64,000 nt of DNA. It comes from PHAA01 sp964457945. Lineage in GTDB: Bacteria; Bacillota; Syntrophomonadia; Syntrophomonadales; Syntrophomonadaceae. A program made the translations under genes and the position numbers. The stretch lies in contig CAYWFX010000006.1 in the NCBI GenBank assembly GCA_964457945.1, positions 33,941 to 97,940 on the forward strand, in the 5' to 3' direction. Positions 17,463 through 27,269 of the stretch are shown here, one piece after another (position 1 is the stretch's first letter; the number at the start of each line of letters is the position of its first letter). Under the pieces are notes generated by a model. It ran no database searches. It saw only the letters and a list, made by a program, of their open reading frames with translations, and was not told the DNA's origin.

Positions 17463-18516
17463 ACGTTATGCTTGGATCGCGCTGATATGTCTTTTGCTTC
17501 TGGGTTTTAGTGCTGCTGCCCTGGCAGAAGAGGTGGAAAGACCTAGCGGTCAGCATTTTTCACTGGTGAATGAAAACTTCGATATTATTCATCAGACTGG
17601 TCTGCAGGTTTATCCTGGAGATACTTATATTGCTGCCGATAATTCCAAATACCTGGTGACAGAGATAAAGGGCAATACTGCTCGCTGTATTTATCAGGGT
17701 AAAGAGCCTATGCCGGAGGTAAATGAAAATATCGAAACTCAGGCTAATATTATAAACCAGTCTATTCCGGCCATAAGTAACGGAGAAAAACCTACGATAG
17801 CTGTTTACCATACCCACAGCGATGAATCTTACGTGCCCAATGATGGCAAGGAAAGCATTGATGGTAATGGAGGGATATACGATGTGGGAGCAGCTTTTGT
17901 AACCCAGTTGGAGTCGATGGGATTCAATGTGGATTACAATAAGGAAAATCACAATCCGCATGATGTAAATGCATATAATCGCTCCCGTAAGACAGCAGCT
18001 AGCTTAATGAAGAAAGTACCTGCGGCAATAATTGACGTACATCGCGATGCTGTGCCGCCTGGAGAATACCAAGCTAATGTGAACGGTCAAGCGGTAACCA
18101 AAGTAAAACTGGTGGTAGGCAAGTCTAATCCCACCATGAAAACCAATATGGAATTCGCTAAAAATATCAAGGCAGTTATGGATAAAAAGGCGCCCGGTTT
18201 GTCGGATGGAATCTTTATTGGCAAAGGTTCATACAATCAAGATTTGAGTCCGCGTGCTATGTTAATTGAGGTGGGGGCGCATACCAATGATAAGCTGGCA
18301 GCTGAGAAAGGGGTCAAATTATTTGCTGATTTACTACCGTCCGTACTGGGAATAACACCAACTACGGGAGCGAATGTCGGCAGTACTGATCCTGCCAAAA
18401 AACCTGCCACTTCGAGTAATCAAAAAGCAGGTACAACTATCCTGATAATTTTGGTAGTAGTGGGAGCAGTAATCGGTGGATTCTTCATGTTGAATCGGGG
18501 GTCTACCGCTAAGTAA
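17455..18516 (+). CDS. spoIIP: Stage II sporulation protein P
   Basis: SpoIIP is a peptidoglycan amidase and endopeptidase that with SpoIID and SpoIIM drives engulfment. The protein begins with a signal-anchor (YAWIALICLLLLGFSAAALA). It carries the family motif VYHTHSDESYVP near residue 118, with DVHRDAVPPG and LIEVGAHTN as further conserved parts. A second hydrophobic segment sits at the extreme C-terminus (TTILIILVVVGAVIGGFFML). ATG 17455 is chosen because ACGAGG is 8 bases upstream; an in-frame start at 17392 lies inside the previous gene. Confidence 0.9.
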   Translation: MYKRYAWIALICLLLLGFSAAALAEEVERPSGQHFSLVNENFDIIHQTGLQVYPGDTYIAADNSKYLVTEIKGNTARCIYQGKEPMPEVNENIETQANIINQSIPAISNGEKPTIAVYHTHSDESYVPNDGKESIDGNGGIYDVGAAFVTQLESMGFNVDYNKENHNPHDVNAYNRSRKTAASLMKKVPAAIIDVHRDAVPPGEYQANVNGQAVTKVKLVVGKSNPTMKTNMEFAKNIKAVMDKKAPGLSDGIFIGKGSYNQDLSPRAMLIEVGAHTNDKLAAEKGVKLFADLLPSVLGITPTTGANVGSTDPAKKPATSSNQKAGTTILIILVVVGAVIGGFFMLNRGSTAK

Positions 18517-18575
18517 GCCCAAGATCCGCATGAAATTTCGACTTAACTAAATATTGAGTGATGGACGGAGCTAGA

Positions 18576-19055
18576 ATGAAAATTATTTACCATTGCTTCG
18601 GGGGATCCCATTCATCTGTAACCGCTGCGGCACTTCACCTGGGGATGTTAAACAAGACCAGGCCTCCCAGCAAGGAACAATTAATGGAGATACCATATTA
18701 TGATAAAACCAGCGATGCAGATTTTGGTTCGATCAGATTCATGGGTACTGATGAATTCGGCAATGAGGTTTATGTCTTGGGCAAAAAAAGTATGGGTAAC
18801 AGATATAGCGCGATCTTAATGGGTGTGGCTGAAATACTAGGAAGCCAGGATCAGCTTATCGTAGTCAACTGTATGGATAGAGTAAACTGGAGCATGAAGA
18901 TAGGAGGTTTTACCTCACGACGCATGAGATTAGTATTATTAGGTAGACCGGTAGTAATCTGGGGAACGCAGAAGGCATTTAGTCAACTGGTTAATCTGGT
19001 AGAAATAACCCGTCTGAAAGTCATGGGCATTGATTATAAGGCTCAGGCAACCTGA
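18576..19055 (+). CDS. DUF3189 family protein
   Basis: The 159-residue protein (from ATG 18576, GGACGGAG upstream) begins MKIIYHCFGGSHSSVTAAALHLG. This is typical of the DUF3189 family of spore-formers, whose function is unknown. The next gene is a related but diverged copy. Both follow spoIIP, so a sporulation-linked role is possible but not shown. Confidence 0.75.
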   Translation: MKIIYHCFGGSHSSVTAAALHLGMLNKTRPPSKEQLMEIPYYDKTSDADFGSIRFMGTDEFGNEVYVLGKKSMGNRYSAILMGVAEILGSQDQLIVVNCMDRVNWSMKIGGFTSRRMRLVLLGRPVVIWGTQKAFSQLVNLVEITRLKVMGIDYKAQAT

Positions 19056-19057
19056 TT

Positions 19058-19501
19058 ATGAACATTCTTTTTTTGGGTACGACGGGGATTCATCACACGC
19101 TTATAGCCGCCCATTTATATTTGGGCAAGCCCAGTCCAGCTAATTATAGAAATATAAAATTTTGGGGTGATCGCAGCAAGGAAGCTCTAGGATATCCATT
19201 ATTCGTGGATCTTGATGAACAGCGCAATGGAATCTATTCTCTGGGAGTGGGACGAGATGTTCTGATGGCCACAAAATCAATCGAACAATTGCTTGAGATA
19301 TTGAATTGCACGGAATCTGATTTGATTGTGAAGCCTGTATTTATAAACAGAGAGAGATTATTATTATTTCTACACCGGATTGGCCGAATTAAGATAGTTA
19401 ATTACCTGGTTCTACCCATGATTGCTTATTTGCTTAAAAAGGAGTTTGCTACCATAAATCAACAGATTAAGGAGTTTAAAAGCAAGGTCAGATGTGCTTA
19501 A
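19058..19501 (+). CDS. DUF3189-like protein, second copy
   Basis: This 147-residue protein starts MNILFLGTTGIHHTLIAAHLYLGK, matching the N-terminal pattern of the preceding gene (strand, then G-x-x-H, then a helix with AA-x-HLxLG). The rest is diverged. It starts two bases after the preceding stop, so the pair arose by tandem duplication and is co-translated. Function unknown. Confidence 0.7.
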   Translation: MNILFLGTTGIHHTLIAAHLYLGKPSPANYRNIKFWGDRSKEALGYPLFVDLDEQRNGIYSLGVGRDVLMATKSIEQLLEILNCTESDLIVKPVFINRERLLLFLHRIGRIKIVNYLVLPMIAYLLKKEFATINQQIKEFKSKVRCA

Positions 19502-19520
19502 GCATATGTCTGACCTCTTT
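19485..19520 (+). terminator. Likely terminator overlapping the end of the second DUF3189 gene
   Basis: AGGTCAGA (19485-19492, inside the coding end) pairs with TCTGACCT (19509-19516), with an inner GCTTAAGC, followed by CTTTGATTTTCTT. Confidence 0.6.
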
Positions 19521-19633
19521 GATTTTCTTGCGAATATCGGCTTTTTAGCGGATAATTGCTTAGTAGGATTATACTTAGGGTTATGAAATAATAAGTTTCA
19601 TTAGATATTATTATTTGGTAAACCCTTACCAGG

Positions 19634-20950
19634 ATGGTGAAAATCAAGGTGGCAGCACGAATTAAAGAAATTGGGCCAGGTAGTATTGCCGAAGAGATGG
19701 ATATTAGACCGGGCGATAAATTGCTCTCTATAAATTCTCATCCTATAACTGATATTCTCGATTATCAGTTTTATTCTCAGGATGATTATTTAGTAGTAGA
19801 AATAGAAAAAGAAAATCGTGAAATATGGTCTCTGGAGATTGAAAAAGACTATGATGAAGAACTGGGCTTTCATTTTATGGAACCGGTATTTGATCGCATG
19901 AAATCATGCCAAAATCGTTGTGTTTTTTGTTTTGTAGATCAACTTCCTCCTAATATGCGCAAAAGCCTTTACATTAAAGACGATGATTATCGCCATTCCT
20001 TTTTATATGGAAATTTTATAACCTTAACTAATATTTCCGAAGCTGACTGGCAAAAAATAATAGAGATGCGTCTTAGTCCCCTTTATGTATCGGTACATTG
20101 CATCCAGGCTGATTTGCGAAGGAAAATGCTAGGGAACCAGCAGGCCGGAAATATCAAGCAGGACTTACAGCGCCTTCGCGAGGCTGGTATAGAGGTACAT
20201 ACCCAGATTGTCCTTTGTCCTGGATGGAACGATGGTGACATTTTAAGCGAAACCATAGATGAGCTGGCAAATTTATATCCTGGGGTTGTTTCTGTAGGGA
20301 TGGTACCGGTAGGCTTAACCGGCCATCGGGATAAACTTTCTGCGCTCAGCCCGGTTACAGAGGAACAGGCCCGCCAAACGATTCGCACGGTGGAAGCTTA
20401 TCAGCAACGCTTCAGAAAAAAATGGGGCCTAGGCCTCGTATACTTGGCGGATGAGTTTTATTTGCGGGCACACGTTGACTTGCCTGAGGCTGAATATTAT
20501 GATGATTATTGCCAGATTGAAAATGGTATTGGCCTAGCCCGAATCTTACAAGATGAGTTTGCGGAATTAGAACCATCCCTACCTGCGGCCATAAGTAACC
20601 GCGAGGCATATATAATCATTGGGCAATCGGCAGAGCAGGTCTTTCGAGAGCTTGTTCTGAGGCTTAATCGGGTTCAGGGCTTGTCGGTAAAGCTGATTCC
20701 GGTAGAAAATCGCTTTTTTGGCGGGGGAGTAACTGTAACTGGTTTGTTGACCGGCAATGATATAATAGATACTCTGGGCGAATCATATAAAGGCAAAAGA
20801 GTCATTATTTCTGAAGTTTTATGTAGAGAAGGGCAGGATGTATTGCTGGACGATACCCTTTTGGAGGATATAAAGAAAAAAAGCCGGGCTGACATTCGCA
20901 TCGTAGATGGCAGCGCCCGCAGCCTTATAGAAGCGATACTATCTGACTAG
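19634..20950 (+). CDS. DUF512 radical SAM protein with N-terminal PDZ domain
   Basis: This 438-residue protein has an N-terminal PDZ-like segment (about residues 5-60, GPGSIAEEMDIRPGDKLLSI). A radical SAM type cluster motif, CQNRCVFCFVDQLPPNMRKS, follows near residue 95, then the C-terminal DUF512 domain (GLGLVYLADEFYLRA). The family is widespread in Clostridia and cyanobacteria and often sits next to der, as here. Its substrate is unknown. The start at 19634 has a weak ribosome site, and GTG 19649 is possible. Confidence 0.85.
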   Translation: MVKIKVAARIKEIGPGSIAEEMDIRPGDKLLSINSHPITDILDYQFYSQDDYLVVEIEKENREIWSLEIEKDYDEELGFHFMEPVFDRMKSCQNRCVFCFVDQLPPNMRKSLYIKDDDYRHSFLYGNFITLTNISEADWQKIIEMRLSPLYVSVHCIQADLRRKMLGNQQAGNIKQDLQRLREAGIEVHTQIVLCPGWNDGDILSETIDELANLYPGVVSVGMVPVGLTGHRDKLSALSPVTEEQARQTIRTVEAYQQRFRKKWGLGLVYLADEFYLRAHVDLPEAEYYDDYCQIENGIGLARILQDEFAELEPSLPAAISNREAYIIIGQSAEQVFRELVLRLNRVQGLSVKLIPVENRFFGGGVTVTGLLTGNDIIDTLGESYKGKRVIISEVLCREGQDVLLDDTLLEDIKKKSRADIRIVDGSARSLIEAILSD

Positions 20951-20972
20951 TTAGAAATTTGGAGGAATACAA

Positions 20973-22301
20973 ATGGCAAAACCTGTAGTTGCAATAGTTG
21001 GCAGGCCTAATGTAGGTAAATCAACCCTGTTTAATCGTCTGGTAGGGGCACGCAAGGCGATAGTCGAGGATATTCCGGGCGTTACCCGTGACCGGCTCTA
21101 TGACATTTCAGATTGGGCAGGCCGGGATTTTATTATCATAGATACCGGAGGCATACGCTTTGATGAAGGTGACATTTTTACTCGAGAAATTAAGCTTCAG
21201 GCTGAAATAGCTATTGAAGAAGCTGACGTAATCCTTTTTGTGGTGGATACTCATGACGGAATGAATACTGAGGATGAACAGGTAGCCAATTTGCTGCGCA
21301 AGAGCAAGAAACCAGTAGTTCTAGCGGCCAATAAAGTAGAGAATTTCGACAAACAACTGGAGTATTATGAATTCTATAATCTGGGATTAGGTGAACCTAT
21401 ACCCGTATCAGCAATGCATGGCAGGAATATCAATGAACTCTTGGATGCAGTTATTGACCGCTTTGCCCCTGCTTCAGAATATGAGGAAGATAGTGATGCG
21501 ATTAAGATTGCGATTGTAGGACGCCCTAATGTAGGGAAATCCTCGCTGGTTAATGCTCTCCTGGGGGAGGAGCGGGTTATCGTCAGCGATGTGCCCGGCA
21601 CTACCCGAGATGCTATTGACACCCCTTTTGAGTACGAAGGGAATAAATATATTCTGATTGATACGGCTGGTATTAGGAAAAAATCTCGCATAAAAGAGGC
21701 GACGGAAAGATATAGCGTAATAAGGGCCCTAAAAAGTGTGGAACGGGCGGACGTAGTCTTGACTATGCTGGATGCCAGCGAAGGGGTAATCGAACAGGAT
21801 CAAAGAATTGCCGGATATGTGCATGAACAGGGCAAAGCCAATATTATTGTAGTAAACAAATGGGACCTTATTGAAAAAGATGGGCATACCATGAATACCT
21901 ATGACAAAGACATACGAGAAAACCTCAAATTTTTAGCCTATTGCCCAATTTTGTATATTTCAGCTCTGACCAAGAAGAGGATTTTCAAAGTTCTGGAATT
22001 AGTGGATTTTGTATCAGGACAACATAATAGGCGGATTAAAACGTCAGAGTTAAACCAGGTTATCAGTGAGGCAATGTTATTGAATCCGCTGCCTGGTGGT
22101 GGTGGGAAGAAAGTGAAGATATATTATGCAACCCAGGTGCAGACTGCACCACCTACCTTCATCTTTTTTGCCAATCACCCTGACAAAATACACTTTTCCT
22201 ATATGAGACATCTGGACAATGTGTTGCGCAAGAATTTTGGTTTTGAGGGAACACCCATAAGATTAGTGCTTCGTAAGCGGGATGAGAAAGATGAAAAATA
22301 A
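20973..22301 (+). CDS. der: Ribosome-associated GTPase Der
   Basis: This 442-residue protein has two tandem GTPase domains and a C-terminal KH-like domain, the hallmark of Der (EngA), needed for maturation of the 50S ribosomal subunit. The first domain has GRPNVGKST (residue 10) and DTGG; the second has GRPNVGKSS (about residue 182), DTAG and NKWD. The start is preceded by TTGGAGG. It lies between the DUF512 gene and plsY in the order common in Firmicutes. Confidence 0.96.
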   Translation: MAKPVVAIVGRPNVGKSTLFNRLVGARKAIVEDIPGVTRDRLYDISDWAGRDFIIIDTGGIRFDEGDIFTREIKLQAEIAIEEADVILFVVDTHDGMNTEDEQVANLLRKSKKPVVLAANKVENFDKQLEYYEFYNLGLGEPIPVSAMHGRNINELLDAVIDRFAPASEYEEDSDAIKIAIVGRPNVGKSSLVNALLGEERVIVSDVPGTTRDAIDTPFEYEGNKYILIDTAGIRKKSRIKEATERYSVIRALKSVERADVVLTMLDASEGVIEQDQRIAGYVHEQGKANIIVVNKWDLIEKDGHTMNTYDKDIRENLKFLAYCPILYISALTKKRIFKVLELVDFVSGQHNRRIKTSELNQVISEAMLLNPLPGGGGKKVKIYYATQVQTAPPTFIFFANHPDKIHFSYMRHLDNVLRKNFGFEGTPIRLVLRKRDEKDEK

Positions 22302-22324
22302 ATTAAGTGGTGGGGGAGGATTCT

Positions 22325-22927
22325 ATGCTGGAAGCTCTGTTGGTTCTATTATGCTATTTATTAGGTTCAATTCCATTTTCGTATATCTTTAGCAGGATAT
22401 TGGGCGGGGTTGATATTAGGGCTAAAGGTACTGGAAATGTAGGGGCTACGAATGTACTCAGAACCCTAGGAATCAAGATTGCCCTAGCTTCTCTCCTGGG
22501 AGACTTTTTAAAAGGTGTCTTAGCAGCTTGGTTGGGCTTGCATTTCGGAGGGGAAATATTGGCTGCCCTATGTGCAAGTATAGTTGTAGTAGGGCATTGT
22601 TGGCCGATATTCTTGGGTTTTAGGGGCGGAAAAGGCGTTTCTACATCTGCAGGAGCACTACTAGTTCTTGTGCCTCCGGTCATGCTTATGGTTATGCTTA
22701 CATTTATAACTTTAATTGCCGTGACCCGCTATGTTTCGCTGGGATCGGTGTGCGGGGCTGCTCTGCTGCCATTAATGCTTTTGCTTATGCACCAACCCTG
22801 GCCATATGTCATAATGGGCTTTATTCTTGCCAGTATCGTATTATTCCGGCATAGGGAGAACATAGAACGTCTTCGTAAAGGAACCGAGAAAAAGATTAAT
22901 GAAAAGGCAAGTGGAGAAGGGAAATGA
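22325..22927 (+). CDS. plsY: Acyl-phosphate glycerol-3-phosphate acyltransferase
   Basis: PlsY acylates glycerol-3-phosphate from acyl phosphate, the first step of phosphatidate synthesis. The 200-residue polytopic membrane protein shows the family motifs GTGNVGATNVLR (about residue 35) and FRGGKGVSTSAG (about residue 100). ATG 22325 follows GGGGGAGG. Its end overlaps an in-frame upstream extension of gpsA but not the preferred gpsA start. Confidence 0.94.
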   Translation: MLEALLVLLCYLLGSIPFSYIFSRILGGVDIRAKGTGNVGATNVLRTLGIKIALASLLGDFLKGVLAAWLGLHFGGEILAALCASIVVVGHCWPIFLGFRGGKGVSTSAGALLVLVPPVMLMVMLTFITLIAVTRYVSLGSVCGAALLPLMLLLMHQPWPYVIMGFILASIVLFRHRENIERLRKGTEKKINEKASGEGK

Positions 22928-22937
22928 TAGAGTAGAT

Positions 22938-23951
22938 ATGGAGAAGGTATGTGTACTAGGGGCTGGCAGCTGGGGAACTACCTTGGCAGCTTTATTGGCT
23001 AAAAATGATAAGCAAGTAGCTCTCTGGGGGAGAGTTGAGGATGGAGTAGAGCTTATTGCGAAGAGCCGCGAGAACTGCCAATTCCTTCCCGGCATAGTAA
23101 TACCGGATCAGGTTACTCCTACGGTAGATATAGCTGCTGCTATAGAAGGAGCGAGCCTTATTGTATTGTCAATTCCTTCTCAGGCACTCCGTGAGGTTCT
23201 TATATCAGTTAAAAAATACCTGGATAAAGATATATGTATTGTTAATACGGCCAAAGGTTTGGAGATAACTACGGGCTTGCGCTTGAGCCAGTTGGTTGAA
23301 GAGATACTGGGACAGGAAGTCCGGGAAAGGTTTGCAGTATTATCTGGTCCCAGTCATGCTGAAGAAGTAGCTCGGGAAATCCCTACCGCGGTTACGGTAG
23401 CTGCAAGTTGCAATGATACAGCTTTCCTGGTGCAAGACTATTTTATGTCTCCTGCCTTTAGAGTTTATACTAACCCGGATGTAGCAGGGGTAGAGTTAGG
23501 CGGAGCCCTAAAAAATATCATAGCTCTAGCCGCAGGTGTTGCTTACGGATTGGGATATGGGGATAATACTATGGCCGCCTTAATGACTCGAGGCCTGACC
23601 GAAATTATTAGAATGGGTGCAGCTATGGGAGGTGATCCTCGTACCTTTAGCGGACTAAGCGGTATGGGTGATCTGGTTGTAACTTGTGGGAGCAGGCATT
23701 CCCGCAACCGGCGGGCGGGAGAATTCATAGGCCAGGGTCTAAGCTTGGAAGAGACCTTGCTGCGTATTGGAATGGTTGTGGAGGGAGCTCATACCTGTAG
23801 GGTGGTACATAAAATTGCATTGGAGATGGGTATTGATATGCCAATCACCAAAGCCTGTTATCAGGTATTATATGAAAACAGAGATCCTCGGGAAATGGTA
23901 TTGAATCTAATGGAGCGACAAAAAAAGCATGAGATCGAAGAAATTACATAG
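22938..23951 (+). CDS. gpsA: NAD(P)-dependent glycerol-3-phosphate dehydrogenase
   Basis: GpsA reduces dihydroxyacetone phosphate to glycerol-3-phosphate, the substrate of PlsY encoded just upstream. The 337-residue protein shows the dinucleotide-binding motif VLGAGSWGTTLAALLA at the N-terminus and the catalytic-lysine region GVELGGALKNIIALAAG in the middle. ATG 22938 starts ten bases after plsY. The frame is open from 22899, which would overlap plsY. A terminator follows at 24038. Confidence 0.95.
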   Translation: MEKVCVLGAGSWGTTLAALLAKNDKQVALWGRVEDGVELIAKSRENCQFLPGIVIPDQVTPTVDIAAAIEGASLIVLSIPSQALREVLISVKKYLDKDICIVNTAKGLEITTGLRLSQLVEEILGQEVRERFAVLSGPSHAEEVAREIPTAVTVAASCNDTAFLVQDYFMSPAFRVYTNPDVAGVELGGALKNIIALAAGVAYGLGYGDNTMAALMTRGLTEIIRMGAAMGGDPRTFSGLSGMGDLVVTCGSRHSRNRRAGEFIGQGLSLEETLLRIGMVVEGAHTCRVVHKIALEMGIDMPITKACYQVLYENRDPREMVLNLMERQKKHEIEEIT

Positions 23952-24037
23952 GGCTGATTACGAAATAAGATGTAACTGATGCCGGCATGTATGAAACAGT
24001 TATTCCGTGACGATCCCTCAATATAAAATGCTTGGTA

Positions 24038-24070
24038 AAAAGTGTGGTAAATATCACACTTTTTTTCTTT
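24038..24070 (+). terminator. Intrinsic terminator after gpsA
   Basis: AAAAAGTGTG pairs with CACACTTTTT around GTAAATAT, followed by more T residues. It separates the der-plsY-gpsA run from spoIVA. Confidence 0.85.
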
Positions 24071-24203
24071 TCTGGTTATATTACCGGGTATATATAAATA
24101 TATTTATAGTGTTATAGACCGAATGCCCATTTGTAAGGGGTATCCTAATTCGGAGGGAGGGTGCCTTTTAAAAAGTCTTAATCCGAGGGAGGGAAAAAGA
24201 GAA

Positions 24204-25682
24204 GTGGAAGGAAATAATATTTTAGACGATATCGCTGAAAGAACGGGAGGCGATATCTACCTGGGAGTAGTAGGCCCCGTTAGAACAGGCAAATCAACAT
24301 TTATAACCAGATTCATGGAACTGATGGTGTTGCCGAACATTAAAGACCTTTATGAAAGAGAGCGGGCCAAAGACGAGCTACCTCAAAGCGGCTCTGGCAA
24401 AACGATTACTACCACAGAGCCAAAATTCGTACCTAACGAAGCAGTCGAAATATTTACGAAAAATGGTTTATCTTTAAAAGTGAGAATGGTTGACTGTGTA
24501 GGCTATGCAGTAGATGGCGCCCTAGGTTACGAAGAAGATGAAGAACCTCGAATGGTAAAAACTCCCTGGTTTGACTATGAGGTTCCCTTCGAAGAAGCGG
24601 CCGAAATAGGAACCAGGAAGGTAATTACCGACCATTCCACTATCGGTATTGTAATGATTACCGACGGCAGCATCAGTGATATTCCCCGCAGTAATTATGT
24701 TGAAGCCGAAGAAAGAGTTATCCAGGAACTGAAGGAGTTAAAGAAGCCCTTCTTAGTATTGCTGAATTCAACCCATCCTTATGACAAGGAAACCATGACT
24801 CTGGTGGATGAACTTGCCGCTAAATACCAGGTTACTATTATGCCGGTGGACAGCGCAGTGATGACTACCGAGCAAATACTGAGCATCCTGGAAGAGGTGC
24901 TCTATGAATTTCCGGTTCAAGAAGTTAAAATTAAATTACCACTTTGGGTGGATGAACTGGATGAGGATTACTGGCTCAGAGCAGATATGGAGTCAGCCAT
25001 ACGTGAGGTATTAAGAGACATCAAGAAGGTTCGGGATATCGATAAGGCTATTGAAAGATTATCTGATATTCCCAATATAAGCTATGTGAGCCTGGAGGAA
25101 ATGAACCTGGGAACAGGTACAGCAGCTATTGATGTAACTGTTCCGGAAGAGCTTTTCTACCAATCTTTAAGTGAGGTTAGTGGTTTTAAGGTTGAGGGAT
25201 CTCAGGACATAATGCGTCTCATGAAAGATCTAAGCGTTGCTAAGAAAGAGTTCGACAAGGTAGCTTCAGCTCTGGAGGAAGTGAAGTTGTCAGGTTATGG
25301 AGTTGTTACCCCCAGGTTGGAAGAGATGATCCTGGAAGAACCGGAACTCATAAAACAGGGAAATCGCTTTGGGGTAAAATTAAAAGCCAAAGCTCCTTCC
25401 TTGCACATTATTAGAGCGGATATTACTACTGAGATAACTCCTATTATAGGTACTGAGAAACAATGCGAAGAACTAGTTCGTTACATGCTGGATGAATTTG
25501 AAGAAGACCCCGCCAAGATTTGGGAGTCTAACATATTTGGTAAGTCCCTGCATGACTTAGTTAGAGAAGGGATTCAAAACAAGCTGCACCGCATGCCGGA
25601 AAATGCCCAGGTTAAGCTTCAGGATACTCTGCAGAGGATTGTTAACGAAGGCAGTGGCGGTCTAATATGCATCATTATCTAA
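24204..25682 (+). CDS. spoIVA: Stage IV sporulation protein A
   Basis: SpoIVA is the ATPase that polymerises on the forespore outer membrane as the base of the spore coat. Starting at GTG 24204 the protein is 492 residues, the normal length of the family, and begins with the conserved DIAERTGGDIYLGVVGPVRT followed by the Walker A GKSTF. The longer frame from 24123 would add 27 atypical residues; GGGAGGG lies ten bases before the GTG. The C-terminus GSGGLICIII matches the conserved membrane-targeting tail. It appears monocistronic, between two terminators. Confidence 0.95.
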   Translation: MEGNNILDDIAERTGGDIYLGVVGPVRTGKSTFITRFMELMVLPNIKDLYERERAKDELPQSGSGKTITTTEPKFVPNEAVEIFTKNGLSLKVRMVDCVGYAVDGALGYEEDEEPRMVKTPWFDYEVPFEEAAEIGTRKVITDHSTIGIVMITDGSISDIPRSNYVEAEERVIQELKELKKPFLVLLNSTHPYDKETMTLVDELAAKYQVTIMPVDSAVMTTEQILSILEEVLYEFPVQEVKIKLPLWVDELDEDYWLRADMESAIREVLRDIKKVRDIDKAIERLSDIPNISYVSLEEMNLGTGTAAIDVTVPEELFYQSLSEVSGFKVEGSQDIMRLMKDLSVAKKEFDKVASALEEVKLSGYGVVTPRLEEMILEEPELIKQGNRFGVKLKAKAPSLHIIRADITTEITPIIGTEKQCEELVRYMLDEFEEDPAKIWESNIFGKSLHDLVREGIQNKLHRMPENAQVKLQDTLQRIVNEGSGGLICIII

Positions 25683-25709
25683 ATGGATATTTTCGAAAAG
25701 AGCTATTAT

Positions 25710-25740
25710 AGCCGGCCTGGGGTCGGCTTTTTTTATTTTT
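25710..25740 (+). terminator. Intrinsic terminator after spoIVA
   Basis: AGCCGGCC pairs with GGTCGGCT (one G-T pair) around TGG, followed by TTTTTTATTTTT. Confidence 0.88.
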
Positions 25741-25842
25741 GGATAACTACGGAATCCGTAAGTCTTATTGGCAAGTAAATTGGATGATGAAAGATATCGT
25801 CTATTATTGATAGTAGAGAAGCTAGAAGGATTGTCCTTGCTA

Positions 25843-25871
25843 TTGCTACCCTGAATGGCAAGTGCTATAAT
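25843..25871 (+). promoter_or_regulatory. Sigma-A promoter for hom-lysC
   Basis: TTGCTA and a perfect TATAAT are separated by 17 bases, 80 bp before the hom start codon. The leader is about 73 nt and shows no obvious riboswitch. Confidence 0.65.
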
Positions 25872-25950
25872 TTCCGTCAGAACCTGCCACTACATGGTGT
25901 ATAAATTTGCAGGAAATATTGTGGAACTAGTTATTTAGGAGGTAAATCAA

Positions 25951-27234
25951 ATGATAAATATAGGCCTGTTAGGCTGTGGAACCGTAGGCGGGGGAGTGGT
26001 TAAATTACTGGCTAAGAACCAGGAAATAATCGCGAAAAAGACCGGTGCCGAAATCATGATAAAAAGGGTATTGGAAAGAGATGAGCAGAAATGCTTGCAA
26101 ATAGGTCTTGACCCAAGCTTGATTACTAAGCATTTTGAAGACATAATCAACGATGAATCAATAGAGATTATTGTTGAGTTAATTGGGGGAATTGAACCTG
26201 CCTTTAGCTTTATTATAGCCGCCATGAATAAGGGCAAGCACGTTGTTACAGCCAATAAAGATATGATTGCGATTAAGGGCAAAGAGTTATTTGATACGGC
26301 TCAGGCCAACAATGTGGATTTCTATTTTGAAGCCAGTGTGGCCGGGGGAATACCTATCGTTTATCCTTTAAAACAATCTCTGGCTGGCAACCATATAGAG
26401 GAAGTAATAGGTATATTAAATGGAACCACCAACTATATACTGACCAAGATGAGCCAGGAAGGTCGAGATTACCATGAGGTTTTACGTGAGGCCCAGGAAC
26501 TTGGTTATGCTGAGTCAGACCCGACGGCGGACGTGGGTGGTTTAGATGCTGCCAGGAAGATTGCTATTTTATCGTCTATTGCCTTTAACAGCAGGGTTAC
26601 CCTTGATGATGTATATGTAGAAGGTATTACCGCCATAAGCCCCCAGGATATACAGTATGCTAGGGAACTGGGATATGTAGTTAAACTCCTGGCAATCGCT
26701 AAAGAAGTGGAGGGGAAAATACAAGCGCGGGTGCATCCGGCCTTTATACCGTTAAATCATCCCCTGGCTTTTGTCAATGATGTCTTTAATGCGGTTTTTG
26801 TGCGCGGCGATGCGGTAGGCGAAATCATGCACTATGGAAGAGGAGCGGGAGAAATGCCCACTGCCAGTGCTGTGTTAGGAGATATTATTGAAGTGGCACG
26901 CAATATGGCCTACCATACCAATGCGCGTATAGGCTGTACCTGCTATGAAGAAAAGCCTATTTTACCTATAAGTGAGCTCAGTGCTCAGTATTATATTCGT
27001 ATGACCGTAAGGGATCGTCCTGGAGTACTGGCTGGAATTGCCGGAGTATTTGGCAATAATGATGTCAGTATTGCTACAGTGCTGCAGAAGACCAGCAGGG
27101 AGGATATGGCGGAATTAATCCTGATTACCCATACTGTAAAGGAAAAGGATTTGCAGGATTCTTTGACAGTTCTCAAGGGCATGAATATAGTAGGAGAGAT
27201 CAATAACGTAGTAAGACTTGAGGGTATTGGTTAA
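25951..27234 (+). CDS. hom: Homoserine dehydrogenase
   Basis: This enzyme reduces aspartate semialdehyde to homoserine on the way to threonine and methionine. The 427-residue protein has an N-terminal Rossmann fold (IGLLGCGTVGGGVVKLL) and the catalytic domain with GILNGTTNYILTKM and the conserved AQELGYAESDPTADVGG. A C-terminal ACT domain begins near residue 350 (YYIRMTVRDRPGVLAGIAGV), for feedback by threonine. It is followed 35 bp later by lysC, and a good promoter lies upstream. Confidence 0.95.
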   Translation: MINIGLLGCGTVGGGVVKLLAKNQEIIAKKTGAEIMIKRVLERDEQKCLQIGLDPSLITKHFEDIINDESIEIIVELIGGIEPAFSFIIAAMNKGKHVVTANKDMIAIKGKELFDTAQANNVDFYFEASVAGGIPIVYPLKQSLAGNHIEEVIGILNGTTNYILTKMSQEGRDYHEVLREAQELGYAESDPTADVGGLDAARKIAILSSIAFNSRVTLDDVYVEGITAISPQDIQYARELGYVVKLLAIAKEVEGKIQARVHPAFIPLNHPLAFVNDVFNAVFVRGDAVGEIMHYGRGAGEMPTASAVLGDIIEVARNMAYHTNARIGCTCYEEKPILPISELSAQYYIRMTVRDRPGVLAGIAGVFGNNDVSIATVLQKTSREDMAELILITHTVKEKDLQDSLTVLKGMNIVGEINNVVRLEGIG

Positions 27235-27269
27235 TTTTTTCGTATTGGATTTTTAGGGAGTGAATCGAA

